Source: Symbiodinium natans
Lineage: Eukaryota > Sar > Dinophyceae > Suessiales > Symbiodiniaceae
DNA length: 64,000 nt
Assembly (NCBI GenBank): GCA_905221605.1
Contig: CAJNDS010002258.1
Coordinates: 474,606 to 538,605, forward strand
Reading direction: 5' to 3'
Within the stretch, counting starts at the first letter, position 1; every line of letters starts with the position of its first letter. Position numbers and translations under genes: made by a program. The notes below the pieces were generated by a model, which searched no databases, was not told the DNA's origin, and saw only the letters and a program-made list of their open reading frames with translations. Positions 1 through 11,762 of the stretch are shown in pieces.

Positions 1-59
1 TTTGCCAATAATTTACATTGCAGCCTACAGTCTAGCGATGTCTCACGTTCTGTTCAGGT

Positions 60-344
60 ATGTGGACACTCGCCTTGGACGGTACGTTCATGGATGGTGG
101 CTTGGCGGAAGATAACCTCTCAGCGCCAGCATTCCAGCACATTGGGCATGTCATCTGCTTGCTTTCTGAATCGCATTCACGCAGCGCGGTCTGGGCAAGC
201 CACAGAGCAACGAAACGTCGCACTTCAACCGAGTGCATGTGCACAGGAACCAAAGATATCTTTGAGAGCCTGAGGCGCCCCAGCAGCAATTCAGCACGTA
301 GTTCTTCTAGCCTTGCGCTGGAGCCTTCTAGAGGCACTTGTTGA
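60..344. other. unassigned possible exon
   Basis: Both strands are open for about 95-100 codons here. The minus-strand reading (337 down to 32) has the more protein-like composition: an amphipathic Leu/Arg/Glu-rich stretch and a CPMC Cys pair. No family is recognised. Every gene recognised elsewhere in the window is on the + strand, which argues weakly against the minus reading. I cannot decide whether this is an exon. Confidence 0.12.
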
Positions 345-1450
345 CTAGGCTTATTTGTCGTTCCCCTTTTGGACCCCGTCCCCGGTCAAGCCGATCAACC
401 ATGACGTTGAACATTCTTATCTAGCAGAGGAGCCACGGTAGGTGACTCGCATAAATCCTCCTTTCTTCTGGTTTGGTTCCTCGTGAGCTGACGAGCTGCA
501 GCTCGGAGTTAGACATGTCGTTTGCAGTTCGAAGTCAGCCCTTGCGCAGCAACGGGCCTCTTCAATTTTGAGGTTTAGACCTGTGGTGGGGCGGGGGCGG
601 GGGGTGGGGCACTTGCAACCTGACGAAGGACACTGGACAGCAGGACCGAGTGGCGTGGCAAGCATTATTGTTCGGCGGGATTTGGGTGTATGCCGCATGT
701 CTGTAGCACAAAGGGTTTCTGGAAGCATGCAGTTGCGCAGCCCACGGACAGAGCCAGTGCCACAATGACAGCCAGAAAAGGAAAAGCCAGAAAGCATGAA
801 GTCTCATTCACGCCTCACATGGCCTCAGCCCAGTCACCCCTGGATCCTGGGCTGGGGCATGATCACCATCTTCACTTTCTACGTTTTGCTGACAAACGTG
901 ACGGCTGCCTGGCTGCACTGAGCGCTTTTGGACATTGCGAGGCCACAGGTCCAGAGCATGCCAGGAAGCTTCCATCTGCCGAAATTCGGGGGTTGCTCAG
1001 GTCATGAACATGCTTATCGGTATCCTCTGCGAAGCTTCTCGGCGGCAACCAGTGGGCAACCAGTACACAGCTACTGAACTTACTGAACCCTGAATACTCT
1101 GAGTGAAAGAAGGCAGCTTTGAGACCCAAGGGCCGGCCCTTCGTGCCATTCAACTTTACCTTAAGACTCTCAGGCCAACTCGCTTGATGCCAGGTTGTGT
1201 CTGAAGTGAAGCGAGAAGACGAGGAGGGATGTTTGCGAAGTGCTGTGACAACTTGGGGAAATCGCTTCTCAACCCGCATGAGGAAAGCCCTGTCTCACAG
1301 CCACTGTTGATTGGTGCGGCGCCGTGTGTGGTCAGCTAACACACGAGTTTGGGATTTTGGAAGTTTCCTTGTTGACCCCTGCGGCTTACAAAAGGCTTCA
1401 ACAGCCAGGTAGGATAAGTTTAGGCTTTCTACCCGCTGCTCATCCCGAAA
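345..1450. other. no gene recognised
   Basis: Only short overlapping open frames are present, with a G-rich patch near 585-610. I see no conserved motif, RNA gene or clear repeat. Confidence 0.3.
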
Positions 1451-1454
1451 AGCA

Positions 1455-2860
1455 GATCTGTCAGCCCCTTTCGCAGGAGGGAGTTGCAATCGACTTCATG
1501 AAAGCACATCTCCGGTCAATGCTGACTGAGATCGACAAGGCGTGGCAGATCATGGCAGGTCACATTCTGAACTGAAGAGTGATCGGGTCCATTGTGGCTC
1601 TTCTGACAGGATGGTAACGAGAACATCTCAAAATTGGCCACTCGGCTGCACTTGCTGTCAGCCCGGATCCGGATCCACGCCCCCCTCATGCAGGAACTGG
1701 CGGCAGTCGTTGAGGACGAAAAGGCGCAGAAGGTTCTTTCGGAGCTGCAGGCCCATTTCCCTGATGCTAGAGGCTGTTTTTTTTTTTACCGCAATCTATG
1801 GTCCTGTCAACGATCTGCCACAAGACCGAATGTATCCGTCTAATTGCCCGAGCCTCCTATAGTACACAAGTTCTGCACGACCCGCCAGGTCAAGCCTGAG
1901 GATGTGATCGATCTGACGGACAGGGATGTTGCACACGTTATCACGCGTTCTCGATACTGGTCACCTGTAGGTGCTAAGATGTGCTTAGGAAGAGATCGCC
2001 CCGTGGATCAATTGGTGAGGGCTCACAGACGGCAGAACTTGCATTGGAGACTGACATCTGCGGTCAGGAGTACCTCTTTGAGCAAGACCAGGATGCCGGG
2101 CGAGAGCAAGAAGTCACACGCCACGTAGCTGCAGCTTCCCCCCGAGAAACAGCGTCCAACGAGAGCCCTTGCAGCAAGCGCTCATGGAGCGCCCACATCA
2201 TCATTCTCCATCCTCTTCCCAGGCGAAGAGTTGCTGGAGGTGATTCTCAAAATTCGTGGCGGCCGGGAGATCTCTAACCAGGCCTGGCAACGTACACTCA
2301 CCATGCAGAAGGTGTCTTGGCCTCACACGGCAAGCGCATGGCTGTGGGTGCCACAGCTCCCGGTTGCTGCAGGACATCATTGACGTTCGCTGCGACGCTT
2401 GCCTGAAAGTCTTACGCCGTGTGATGCCTGGGTCGGCGTAGTAACAGATCGTGTGGCGAAGTGGTTTTGGACGAGAGAATTGGCAGGCCATGGTACAGCC
2501 TTGTTCCTGTGACAGAAGAATTCATAAGAGGGTTCCCTGCTTTCTGTGCTGCGGGCTGCCCTTCGCCTTGGACAACAAAGACGGGAGTCGACTTTCGCAG
2601 TTAGCCGATGCCGACCGTAGAAGGCACAAAAAACACGTGGACAGTTGGGACCTCTTGGGATTCTGTTTGACTGGCAAGCTGGAAAGATCTTGAAAGCTTG
2701 CAGTTGCATGGGAGTGCCGAAGCTGTCAAAGGATATCCGGCGAATCGTCCAGCGACAGACCGGCATGGCCTCTTGGCTCGAGGGCTGGCAGGCTCATCTG
2801 GAAGCGCGAGTGTGCTGAGACTTGCTCCAAGGTGTTGAAGGAATTCTCACGCCTCAGCCA
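1455..2860 (+). CDS. exon fragments of an unrecognised + strand gene
   Basis: Several short stretches read as ordinary protein, each next to a plausible AG acceptor but in different frames, as expected of an intron-rich dinoflagellate gene. They are about 1480-1555 (ending DKAWQIMA), 1612-1770 (containing LLSARIRIHAPLMQEL and VVEDEKAQKVL), 1890-1970 (VKPEDVIDLTDRDVAHVI), 2010-2130 (acidic, EYLFEQDQD), 2218-2285 (EELLEVILKIRGGREI) and 2705-2815 (PKLSKDIRRIVQRQTG). The pieces are helical and charged, with no signal peptide or membrane segment. I recognise no family. The start, stop and exon joins are not determined. The coordinates bracket the visible fragments only. It may be one gene or parts of two. 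Confidence 0.3.
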
Positions 2861-4737
2861 GAAGCTGGAGGGGATCCTAGATCGATATGGGTAGCTGGGC
2901 AGCACTTTTCGAAATCCCTTTTGTCGTATCTTGTCGCTTTGCGGGTTAATAGACCATGACAGACCTGTCCCAGGTAGAGTGGCCTTGGTGGCCTTGCGTT
3001 TGCCAGCCAAAGGCTGGCTATGAGAATGCATCCAGCTTAGGAGCTGGACAGGACTTTTCTTGTGAAATCTTCTGGCTGGCAGATGGATAGTCGTGTTTAT
3101 TGCAGTTCCTTGCTTGCTGAAGGGTGCGAGATGTTGCACCCGCCAATGCCTCTAGTTAGATGTGCCCCACTGATGAGGCACACTGCATGTCTTAGGAGAT
3201 TGGCTATAGTGTGGGAGCGGTTGACGAGCTTCTGCCAAAGCCCACAGCTTGAAAACGCGCTTAGCTTTTAAGAAGTCCTGCTGCATCCTTCTACATCCTT
3301 CTGCCTACTGCCTCTAAAAGGCTCTAGAGTATCCAAGCGCGCATCGGAGAAGCTCCCTAAAAGAGCCGTGGTGACGAAACCGTCAACCGCGGGTGGGAGC
3401 CTTGGGAGCGGCCTCGAGCCTTAAGTGGGAGTCTTTTTTTCCTTGGCAGGAAGCCGTCCCAAAATCGCCATGGGTGTTCAGGCGCCTGCAGGCTCTCTCT
3501 CCACATTCTGACAAGTTCTCCAGTCAAGCCCAATCAAAGATAGCCAGAAAGGTATTCTAGCACTTCCCCCCCCCCCTCATGCCGAAGTTACACACACCGG
3601 GATTGCTGATCGACTCGCAGCGCCACAGCTACCTTTGCATTGCTGCCGCAACGGCAGCTATGGCAGCTCTTTTAGAACCCTCGCCTTGTTTTTGGACGAT
3701 ATTCCGAACGGAATGGCAAGGAAAAGCAGCGGCTGCCACTTGCCTGGGTGCCTGCAGCTGGGTTGGGACTTGGGATCTCGTGCCTTCTGAAATCTTGTGC
3801 CAGAGTTCATTTGAAAGGTCAAGGCGTAGAGGCTGGCCTGGGGGGTATAGAGGCTACTCAGGCTTCTCTTTGGGACGAATTCGCGCCGGAGACTGTTGCA
3901 AAGAAACAAACAACATAATTTCACATCATCACGACGTGCGTCAACCACACCGCTTGCGTGGGCACAGCACTTCATCCTGTTCTTGAAGTCTCAATGTGTC
4001 TCGTTGCCAGGCTTCAGCCAAGGATCAAAGCGCGCTGAGTGGAAAAAATTGATCGCAGCTTTGCTCCAGCGCAGAGGAGGGTGCAAACCTGCCCTACTGT
4101 TCCATGGCTTTGCCACGGCATAACTCACCCCGGCTCCATTTGCAAAAATCGTGCAAGCAACACGTGGACAACTCAAAGCTTAGTGCGTTGCAGCGCGTGC
4201 TCGAAGATCACAGAAGCACCGTACCTGCAAGCAGCAACTCGACGACCCACTACCCACTGCACTCCCATGCTTGGGCCACCGACGCTTGAGAAGGAGGGCG
4301 GGACGGTTTCCACTGCCACCATCCAAAAGCGACTTTCCTTCTTCAGGATCATGAGGTGGCATGGGGACAGCATGAGAGTATGAGAGGGCCAGGGTATACA
4401 TTAAATTACAGTTGCACAAGTAAAGGCCTTGCAGCTTACAGATGTGGACCGTGCGGGCAGAGAACGCAAGTGCTGCTTTGGGTTGGTCACTGAATTCCAG
4501 ATGCCTTTGTTCGATCCATCGTCAAGCCGGTACTAGTTGCTAGACTAGACAAGAACAAGCCTTGTGCCGACTGTGTCAAAGTTGGACAGTTGCTGCGATG
4601 ATGAAGCCCATGGCACAAGAAGGTCAAATCGGGATCACTTGCGGGCGACTGAAAGCGTGATGCTGTTTGGTTGAAGTTGTCGCATGCCGGCTCTTGCAAA
4701 GCATCAAAGCTTCACGTTGCTCGCCGCTTCGCCGAAA
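2861..4737. other. non-coding or unresolved sequence upstream of the LHC array
   Basis: No open frame here can be tied to a family. It contains a C-run near 3566-3577 and short frames on both strands. The last 40 bases or so before the LHC homology (from about 4698) resemble the matching flank of the fifth LHC copy. Confidence 0.3.
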
Positions 4738-4815
4738 CGTTCGGGCTGAAGAAGGGGTGACAGCCTCCTTCCAGGGACACCTCTCGTGTTCTCGGCGTAG
4801 CTCGCGTGCTCCACG

Positions 4816-7614
4816 ATGGTCGCCATGTCCAAGATATCGGCCTTTGCCACAGGAGCAGCTGCGGTGACTGCAGCGACGGCCTTCGTAGCGCCACAGACGG
4901 CCAGGCAGTCGACGCAGCCAACGCTCCGAGGCACTCAGCAGAGGTCCGCCGCAGGGACCAGCGCAGCAGGCGTTAGCCTTGGCCTTGGAGCCATGGGCCT
5001 GGCTGCGGCCCTCGTGCGCCCGGCGCTGCCGGCGGTGCGGGCCGGCGTCGTGCGCTGCGCCTACGACGCCTCCGGCGAGATTGGTGCATGCGACCCTCTG
5101 CTGTTCTGGGACCCAGTCGGCTACTGCCAGGACGGCTGCACAAAGGAGGACTTCGACCGCCGCCGCGCAGTGGAGCTGAAGCACGGAAGGCTCTGCATGG
5201 TCGCCTCGATCGGAATGCTTTGGCCGGACGTCTTCGGCAAGTTCGATGGCTACTTGTCGCCGTCACAGAACTTGAAGTTCGCGGACGTGCCCTCAGGAAT
5301 TGCTGCGGTCAGCAAGGTTCCGCTGGAGGGATGGCTTCAGGTCCTGCTGGTGGCGGGGCTCATTGAGACGCAGCTCTTCAAGGATCAGTCCTTCGGAGGC
5401 TTTGCCTATGGCAAGTACGGGGCAGAGCCGGGCAACTTCGGCACTGGCTACTGGGGCAGGAAGATCCAGGACCCAGCCGAGCGTCGGCTGAAGCTGACCA
5501 CCGAGCTGAACAACGGGCGGCTGGCAATGATTGCCATGGCCGGGATGCTGATCCAGAATGGCCTCACCGGCCAGTCCCCGATCGAGCAGCTGCAGGCTGG
5601 CCACTACTCGCCCTTCAACGATGGCCAGGGCTTCTTCGCCTTCGACCCTTCCCAGGAGCTCGGCGCCTGCCCTCCCCTGGGCTACTGGGACCCCTTTGGC
5701 ATGATGGCGTTCCAGGACGAGGAGAAGTTCCGCCGCAACCGCGAGCTGGAGCTGAAGCACGGAAGGATCTGCATGGCCGCCACCATCGGCATGATCGTGC
5801 CTGACCTCTTTGGCCGTTTTGGTGGCTACCTCTCACCCAGCGCAGGCCTCAAGTTCTCGGACATCCCTTGCACTATTGAGGCTATCTACAAGGTCCCGAC
5901 CTTCGGCTGGTTGCAGATCTTTGCTCTGGCCGGCGCCATCGAAGCCAAGAACCAGGCCTTCCCAGAGAATTATGGCTATCCTCCCTTCTGGGGTCGGATC
6001 AACACCCTTGAGCCAGAGGAGAAGCAGAAGAAGCTCTTGGCGGAGATCAACAATGGACGTTTGGCGATGGTTGCCATGGCCGCCATTGTGGCACAGAACG
6101 GTGCCACCGGCCAGTCCCTTGTCGAGCAGTTCACCACAGGAAATCTGAACCCCTTCGTGGGTGGCTATGCTCAGCGCGAGGCCTCGGATCGCCTGGCGCT
6201 GCGTGCTGAGTTCGGCTCCGGCGCAGGCAAGTCCACGGCCCTCCCTTGGGACCCCATCCCGGAGGGCCTCACCAACGACATCTTCAACCCGGTCTACGTG
6301 GGCGACGTGGGCTTCGACCCTGCAGGCCGGCATGCGCTGGCATGCGCCGGCATGGTTCGGAACATTTCGGAACGTAAGAGAGGAACGCTATAGGAGTGTC
6401 ATGGGAGTGGTACAACGTGCGGTGTGCATCATGTGCTGTCATCATCTCTCCTCTTGCGGGCCAGGCTTCGCCAAGAACCAGCGACTGCTGCCTTGGTATC
6501 GTGAAGCCGAGCTTGCGCACGGCCGCGTTTGCATGCTGGCAGTGCTCGGCTACACCGTGCCTTTGCCACCGATTGCAGGAAGTATCGCGTGGTAGATGTC
6601 TTCGGCGCTTCACAGTCTCTCCCTGCGAGCAACTTTCCGAGGTGCAGACTGCTGGCGCCAAGTTCGAGCCCTTCATCACCCGCTACCCGACGGACTCGGC
6701 GGACCCCCTGAAGGCGGCCACGCAGGCGGGGTGCTGGCAGTCTGTAGCACAAGGTGTACGCAGGTCCGACGTAGGCGCAAGGCCAGTGCACAGATGTGTG
6801 AAAGAGCATGTCTCGAAAAGAAGGCGGGCTTGGAGCCTATTGGAGCCTGAGGGGTGTTGTATTTTGCATAGCTGCATCACGCTGTGTGCGGGATGGTGTA
6901 GGTGCCCATCATCGGCTGGCTCCAGATCATCGTCGTGATCGCCCTGTCTGAACTGTGGCGCTACGAGAACGCTTCTGGGCAGCAGATGGATCAGACTGCA
7001 GCATGGCATCTGCACCCTGTGTGACCATGCCGTGGCATGTGTGAAAGCTGTGGAAGGGTTTCGAAAAGTGGTCTCTGGCGCCAGGTCATTAGCAAGTACT
7101 CTCAGGGAGTCCAGCCTGGAGACCTCGGCTGGAACCCGACCGCTCCCGTGAGCAGCCCACGCCCCAAGTGGCCGGCGCCTGAGTGTGGCGCACCCGCACT
7201 TGTGCGGCGCCTTGTCGCCATCGCGTCCCATCACAGGCCCAGAGAAGCCCTTACTCTTGACACTGGATGGCACGCCACGGTCGCCACGCATGAGGTTCGG
7301 GCCGACCTTCACCGCCGCGTACCAGCCGGAGGACATGTCCACCCATCGCGCGACGCTGTTGTTGGGGTTGTTGGGGTAGGCGGGCCATAGACCATAGACC
7401 ATAGACCAAGAGACGGTTTCCAAAGCTGCTTCTTGAGCAGGAGTGGAACAACATGAAGTTGCGGGAGATCAAGCACTGCCGTTTGGCCATGGTGGGGTTC
7501 TTCTTCATGGTGCTCCGAAACGCATCCACAGGCGAAGGGCCGTCGCTGCTGCCGAACTTGGCGGCGGCAGAGTTCCAGTCTTCCGTCGGCGACTTCATTC
7601 CCAGGGACATCTGA
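4816..7614 (+). CDS. three-domain chlorophyll a/c-binding LHC polyprotein, copy 1
   Basis: Predicted thylakoid antenna protein that binds chlorophyll and carotenoid. Seven exons are inferred: 4816-6325, 6465-6556, 6642-6725, 6902-6970, 7085-7170, 7295-7331 and 7441-7614, giving 683 residues. The leader has a hydrophobic start and an AFVAP motif (22-26), as in dinoflagellate plastid targeting. Domain 1 has ELKHGR (120-125), a middle helix near 168-187 and ELNNGR (230-235). Domain 2 repeats this with ELKHGR (312-317), 360-378 and EINNGR (410-415). Domain 3 is a different LHC type: GDVGFDPAGF lead-in, WYREAELAHGR (514-524), middle helix 563-585 and EIKHCR (635-640), ending GDFIPRDI. Donors are GC, GT, GC, GC, GC and GA; all acceptors are AG. 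The open frame alone stops at 6393, inside intron 1. The start is the first Met of the frame; a second Met is at codon 4. The LHC assignment is secure; the exon joins are inferred. Confidence 0.88.
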
Positions 7615-8300
7615 GAATCTGAGAGGTTTTGTCGTTCAAGGCTGCCTGCGTCTCCCTCCCATTCCTTGCCAACAATGAGGCAAAAGAAAACCCAAACTGT
7701 AAGCTTACTATGGTCGTTTCGTTGAGGGGCTGGGTGGACGATTTCGACGATTTCTAGCTTAGGAATTGACTCTGACTCCCCCCTCCCACTTTCGGCACTC
7801 TTCTGCCTGCCGCAGTGCAAAAAAAACCGGCAGCCTTGAAGCCTGTCCAATTGTATTTAAAATCTGGTGTAGGAATAGATAGCGAAGTACGTCTTTCGAT
7901 GTCTGTGGAAGCGGTCGACGAAGCTCCGGCCAATGCCCACCATCCGCGGGAGTGGGGCATTCTTTTTCCCTTAGAAAATCTTGGTCGGAAGCTGTCCGAG
8001 AGTCGACAGGCAAGGTGCTCAGGCACTAGGCTGCTGCCATCCACAGACCCTGCACATGTGCCCTTAGGCCTCACGAGTCACTAGTCGTCGCCACGCGCGG
8101 ACGGGCGACCTGCTGTGCAAGCAAAAACGTATAAAGCTCTGGCGAGTGAGGGGAGGGTGTAGGGTGACGGCATATGTAGCATTGCGAAAGCAAAGTCTTG
8201 AGTTGGCCGAGTTCATGCACGTCCGTTCGGCTGAAGAAGGGGTGACAGCCTCCTTCCAGGGACACCTCTCGTGTTCTCGGCGTAGCTCGCGTGCTCCACG
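7615..8300 (+). other. LHC array spacer 1-2
   Basis: A 686-base intergenic spacer, nearly identical to 11078-11762 and 14538-15223. It holds a poly-A run (near 7818), an ACGTATAAAG stretch (near 8128) and a T-run. It must contain any transcription start, polyadenylation and trans-splice acceptor signals, but dinoflagellate promoters are poorly defined and I cannot place them. AG acceptors preceded by pyrimidines lie just upstream of the next ATG. Confidence 0.7.
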
Positions 8301-11077
8301 ATGGTCGCCATGTCCAAGATATCGGCCTTTGCCACAGGAGCAGCTGCGGTGACTGCAGCGACGGCCTTCGTAGCGCCACAGACGGCCAGGCAGTCGACGC
8401 AGCCAACGCTCCGAGGCACTCAGCAGAGGTCCGCCGCAGGGACCAGCGCAGCAGGCGTTAGCCTTGGCCTTGGAGCCATGGGCCTGGCTGCGGCCCTGGT
8501 GCGCCCGGCGCTGCCGGCGGTGCGGGCGGGCGTCGTGCGCTGCGCCTACGACGCCTCCGGCGAGATTGGTGCATGCGACCCCCTGCTGTTCTGGGACCCA
8601 GTCGGCTACTGCCAGGACGGCTGCACAAAGGAGGACTTCGACCGCCGCCGCGCAGTGGAGCTGAAGCACGGAAGGCTCTGCATGGTCGCCTCGATCGGCA
8701 TGCTCTGGCCGGACGTCTTCGGCAAGTTCGATGGCTACTTGTCGCCATCACAGAACTTGAAGTTCGCGGACGTGCCCTCAGGAATTGCTGCGGTCAGCAA
8801 GGTTCCGCTGGAGGGATGGCTTCAGGTCCTGCTGGTGGCGGGGCTCATTGAGACGCAGCTCTTCAAGGATCAGTCCTTCGGAGGCTTTGCCTATGGCAAG
8901 TACGGGGCAGAGCCGGGCAACTTCGGCACTGGCTACTGGGGCAGGAAGATCCAGGACCCAGCCGAGCGTCGGCTGAAGCTGACCACCGAGCTGAACAACG
9001 GGCGGCTGGCAATGATTGCCATGGCCGGGATGCTGATCCAGAATGGCCTCACCGGCCAGTCCCCGATCGAGCAGCTGCAGGCTGGCCACTACTCGCCCTT
9101 CAACGATGGCCAGGGCTTCTTCGCCTTCGACCCTTCCCAGGAGCTCGGCGCCTGCCCTCCCCTGGGCTACTGGGACCCCTTTGGCATGATGGCGTTCCAG
9201 GATGAGGAGAAGTTCCGCCGCAACCGCGAGCTGGAGCTGAAGCACGGAAGGATCTGCATGGCCGCCACCATCGGCATGATCGTGCCTGACCTCTTTGGCC
9301 GTTTTGGTGGCTACCTCTCACCCAGCGCAGGCCTCAAGTTTTCGGACATCCCCTGCACTATTGAGGCCATCTACAAGGTCCCGACCTTCGGCTGGTTGCA
9401 GATCTTTGCTCTGGCCGGCGCCATCGAAGCCAAGAACCAGGCCTTCCCAGAGAATTATGGCTATCCTCCCTTCTGGGGTCGGATCAACACCCTTGAGCCA
9501 GAGGAGAAGCAGAAGAAGCTCTTGGCGGAGATCAACAATGGACGTTTGGCGATGGTTGCCATGGCCGCCATTGTGGCACAGAACGGTGCCACCGGCCAGT
9601 CCCTTGTCGAGCAGTTCACCACAGGAAATCTGAACCCCTTCGTGGGTGGCTATGCTCAGCGCGAGGCCTCGGATCGCCTGGCGCTGCGTGCTGAGTTCGG
9701 CTCCGGCGCAGGCAAGTCCACGGCCCTCCCGTGGGACCCCATCCCGGAGGGCCTCACCAACGACATCTTCAACCCGGTCTACGTGGGCGACGTGGGCTTC
9801 GACCCTGCAGGCCGGCATGCGCTGGCATGCGCCGGCATGGTTCGGAACATTTCGGAACGTAAGAGAGGAACGCTATAGGAGTGTCATGGGAGTGGTACAG
9901 CGTGCGGTGTGCATCATGTGCTGTCATCATCTCTCCTCTTGCGGGCCAGGCTTCGCCAAGAACCAGCGACTGCTGCCTTGGTATCGTGAAGCCGAGCTTG
10001 CGCACGGCCGCGTTTGCATGCTGGCAGTGCTCGGCTACACCGTGCCTTTGCCACCGATTGCAGGAAGCATCGCGTGGTAGATGTCTTCGGCGCTTCACAG
10101 TCTCTCCCTGCGAGCAACTTCCGAGGTGCAGACTGCTGGCGCCAAGTTCGAGCCCTTCATCACCCGCTACCCGACGGACTCGGCGGACCCCCTGAAGGCG
10201 GCTACGCAGGCGGGGTGCTGGCAGTCTGTAGCACAAGGTGTAGGCAGGTCCGACGTAGGCGCCAGGCCAGTGCACAGATGTGTGAAAGAGCATGTCTCGA
10301 AAAGAAGGCGGGCTTGGAGCCTATTGGAGCCTGAGGGGTGTTGTATTTTGCATAGCTGTAGGTGCCCATCATCGGCTGGCTCCAGATCATCGTCGTGATC
10401 GCCCTGTCTGAACTGTGGCGCTACGAGAACGCTTCTGGGCAGCAGATGGATCAGACTGCAGCATGGCATCTGCACCCTGTGTGACCATGCCGTGGCATGT
10501 GTGAAAGCTGTGGAAGGGTTTCGAAAAGTGGTCTCTGGCGCCAGGTCATTAGCAAGTACTCTCAGGGAGTCCAGCCTGGAGACCTCGGCTGGAACCCGAC
10601 CGCTCCCGTGAGCAGCCCACGCCCCAAGTGGCCGGCGCCTGAGTGTGCGCACCCGCACTTGTGCGGCGCCTTGTCGCCATCGCGTCCCATCACAGGCCCA
10701 GAGAAGCCCTTACTCTTGACACTGGATGGCACGCCACGGTCGCCACGCATGAGGTTCGGGCCGACCTTCACCGCCGCGTACCAGCCGGAGGACATGTCCA
10801 CCCATCGCGCGACGCATACTGTTGTTGGGGTTGTTGGGGTAGGCGGGCCATAGACCATAGACCATAGACCAAGAGACGGTTTCCAAAGCTGCTTCTTGAG
10901 CAGGAGTGGAACAACATGAAGTTGCGGGAGATCAAGCACTGCCGTTTGGCCATGGTGGGGTTCTTCTTCATGGTGCTCCGAAACGCATCCACAGGCGAAG
11001 GGCCGTCGCTGCTGCCGAACTTGGCGGCGGCAGAGTTCCAGTCTTCCGTCGGCGACTTCATTCCCAGGGACATCTGA
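8301..11077 (+). CDS. three-domain chlorophyll a/c-binding LHC polyprotein, copy 2
   Basis: Same protein and exon plan as copy 1. Exons: 8301-9810, 9950-10041, 10126-10209, 10362-10430, 10545-10630, 10754-10790 and 10904-11077 (683 residues predicted). Exon 1 differs from copy 1 at about ten positions, all synonymous (for example CTC/CTG, GGA/GGC, TTC/TTT). Distinguishing marks are intron 2 one base shorter (84), intron 3 lacking a 24-base segment (152 instead of 176), and intron 6 carrying an extra ATAC after GCGACGC. Donor and acceptor types are unchanged. The upstream flank is array spacer, not the flank shared by copies 1 and 5. Confidence 0.88.
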
Positions 11078-11762
11078 GAATCTGAGAGGTTTTGTCGTTC
11101 AAGGCTGCCTGCGTCTCCCTCCCATTCCTTGCCAACAATGAGGCAAAAGAAAACCCAAACTGTAAGCTTACTATGGTCGTTTCGTTGAGGGGCTGGGTGG
11201 ACGATTTCGACGATTTCTAGCTTAGGAATTGACTCTGACTCCCCCCTCCCACTTTCGGCACTCTTCTGCCTGCCGCAGTGCAAAAAAACCGGCAGCCTTG
11301 AAGCCTGTCCAATTGTATTTAAAATCTGGTGTAGGAATAGATAGCGAAGTACGTCTTTCGATGTCTGTGGAAGCGGTCGACGAAGCTCCGGCCAATGCCC
11401 ACCATCCGCGGGAGTGGGGCATTCTTTTTCCCTTAGAAAATCTTGGTCGGAAGCTGTCCGAGAGTCGACAGGCAAGGTGCTCAGGCACTAGGCTGCTGCC
11501 ATCCACAGACCCTGCACATGTGCCCTTAGGCCTCACGAGTCACTAGTCGTCGCCACGCGCGGACAGGCGACCTGCTGTGCAAGCAAAAACGTATAAAGCT
11601 CTGGCGAGTGAGGGGAGGGTGTAGGGTGACGGCATATGTAGCATTGCGAAAGCAAAGTCTTGAGTTGGCCGAGTTCATGCACGTCCGTTCGGCTGAAGAA
11701 GGGGTGACAGCCTCCTTCCAGGGACACCTCTCGTGTTCTCGGCGTAGCTCGCGTGCTCCACG
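11078..11762 (+). other. LHC array spacer 2-3
   Basis: A 685-base copy of the array spacer. It differs from spacer 1-2 by a shorter A-run and a few substitutions. No separate gene is seen. Confidence 0.7.

Noticed and set aside
4624-5184. Long minus-strand frames opposite the LHC exons, repeated at each copy (for example 5293-5760 and 5833-6333)
   Set aside because: They recur only because the LHC unit is repeated and GC-rich. The + strand frame has clear LHC motifs; the antisense translations have none.
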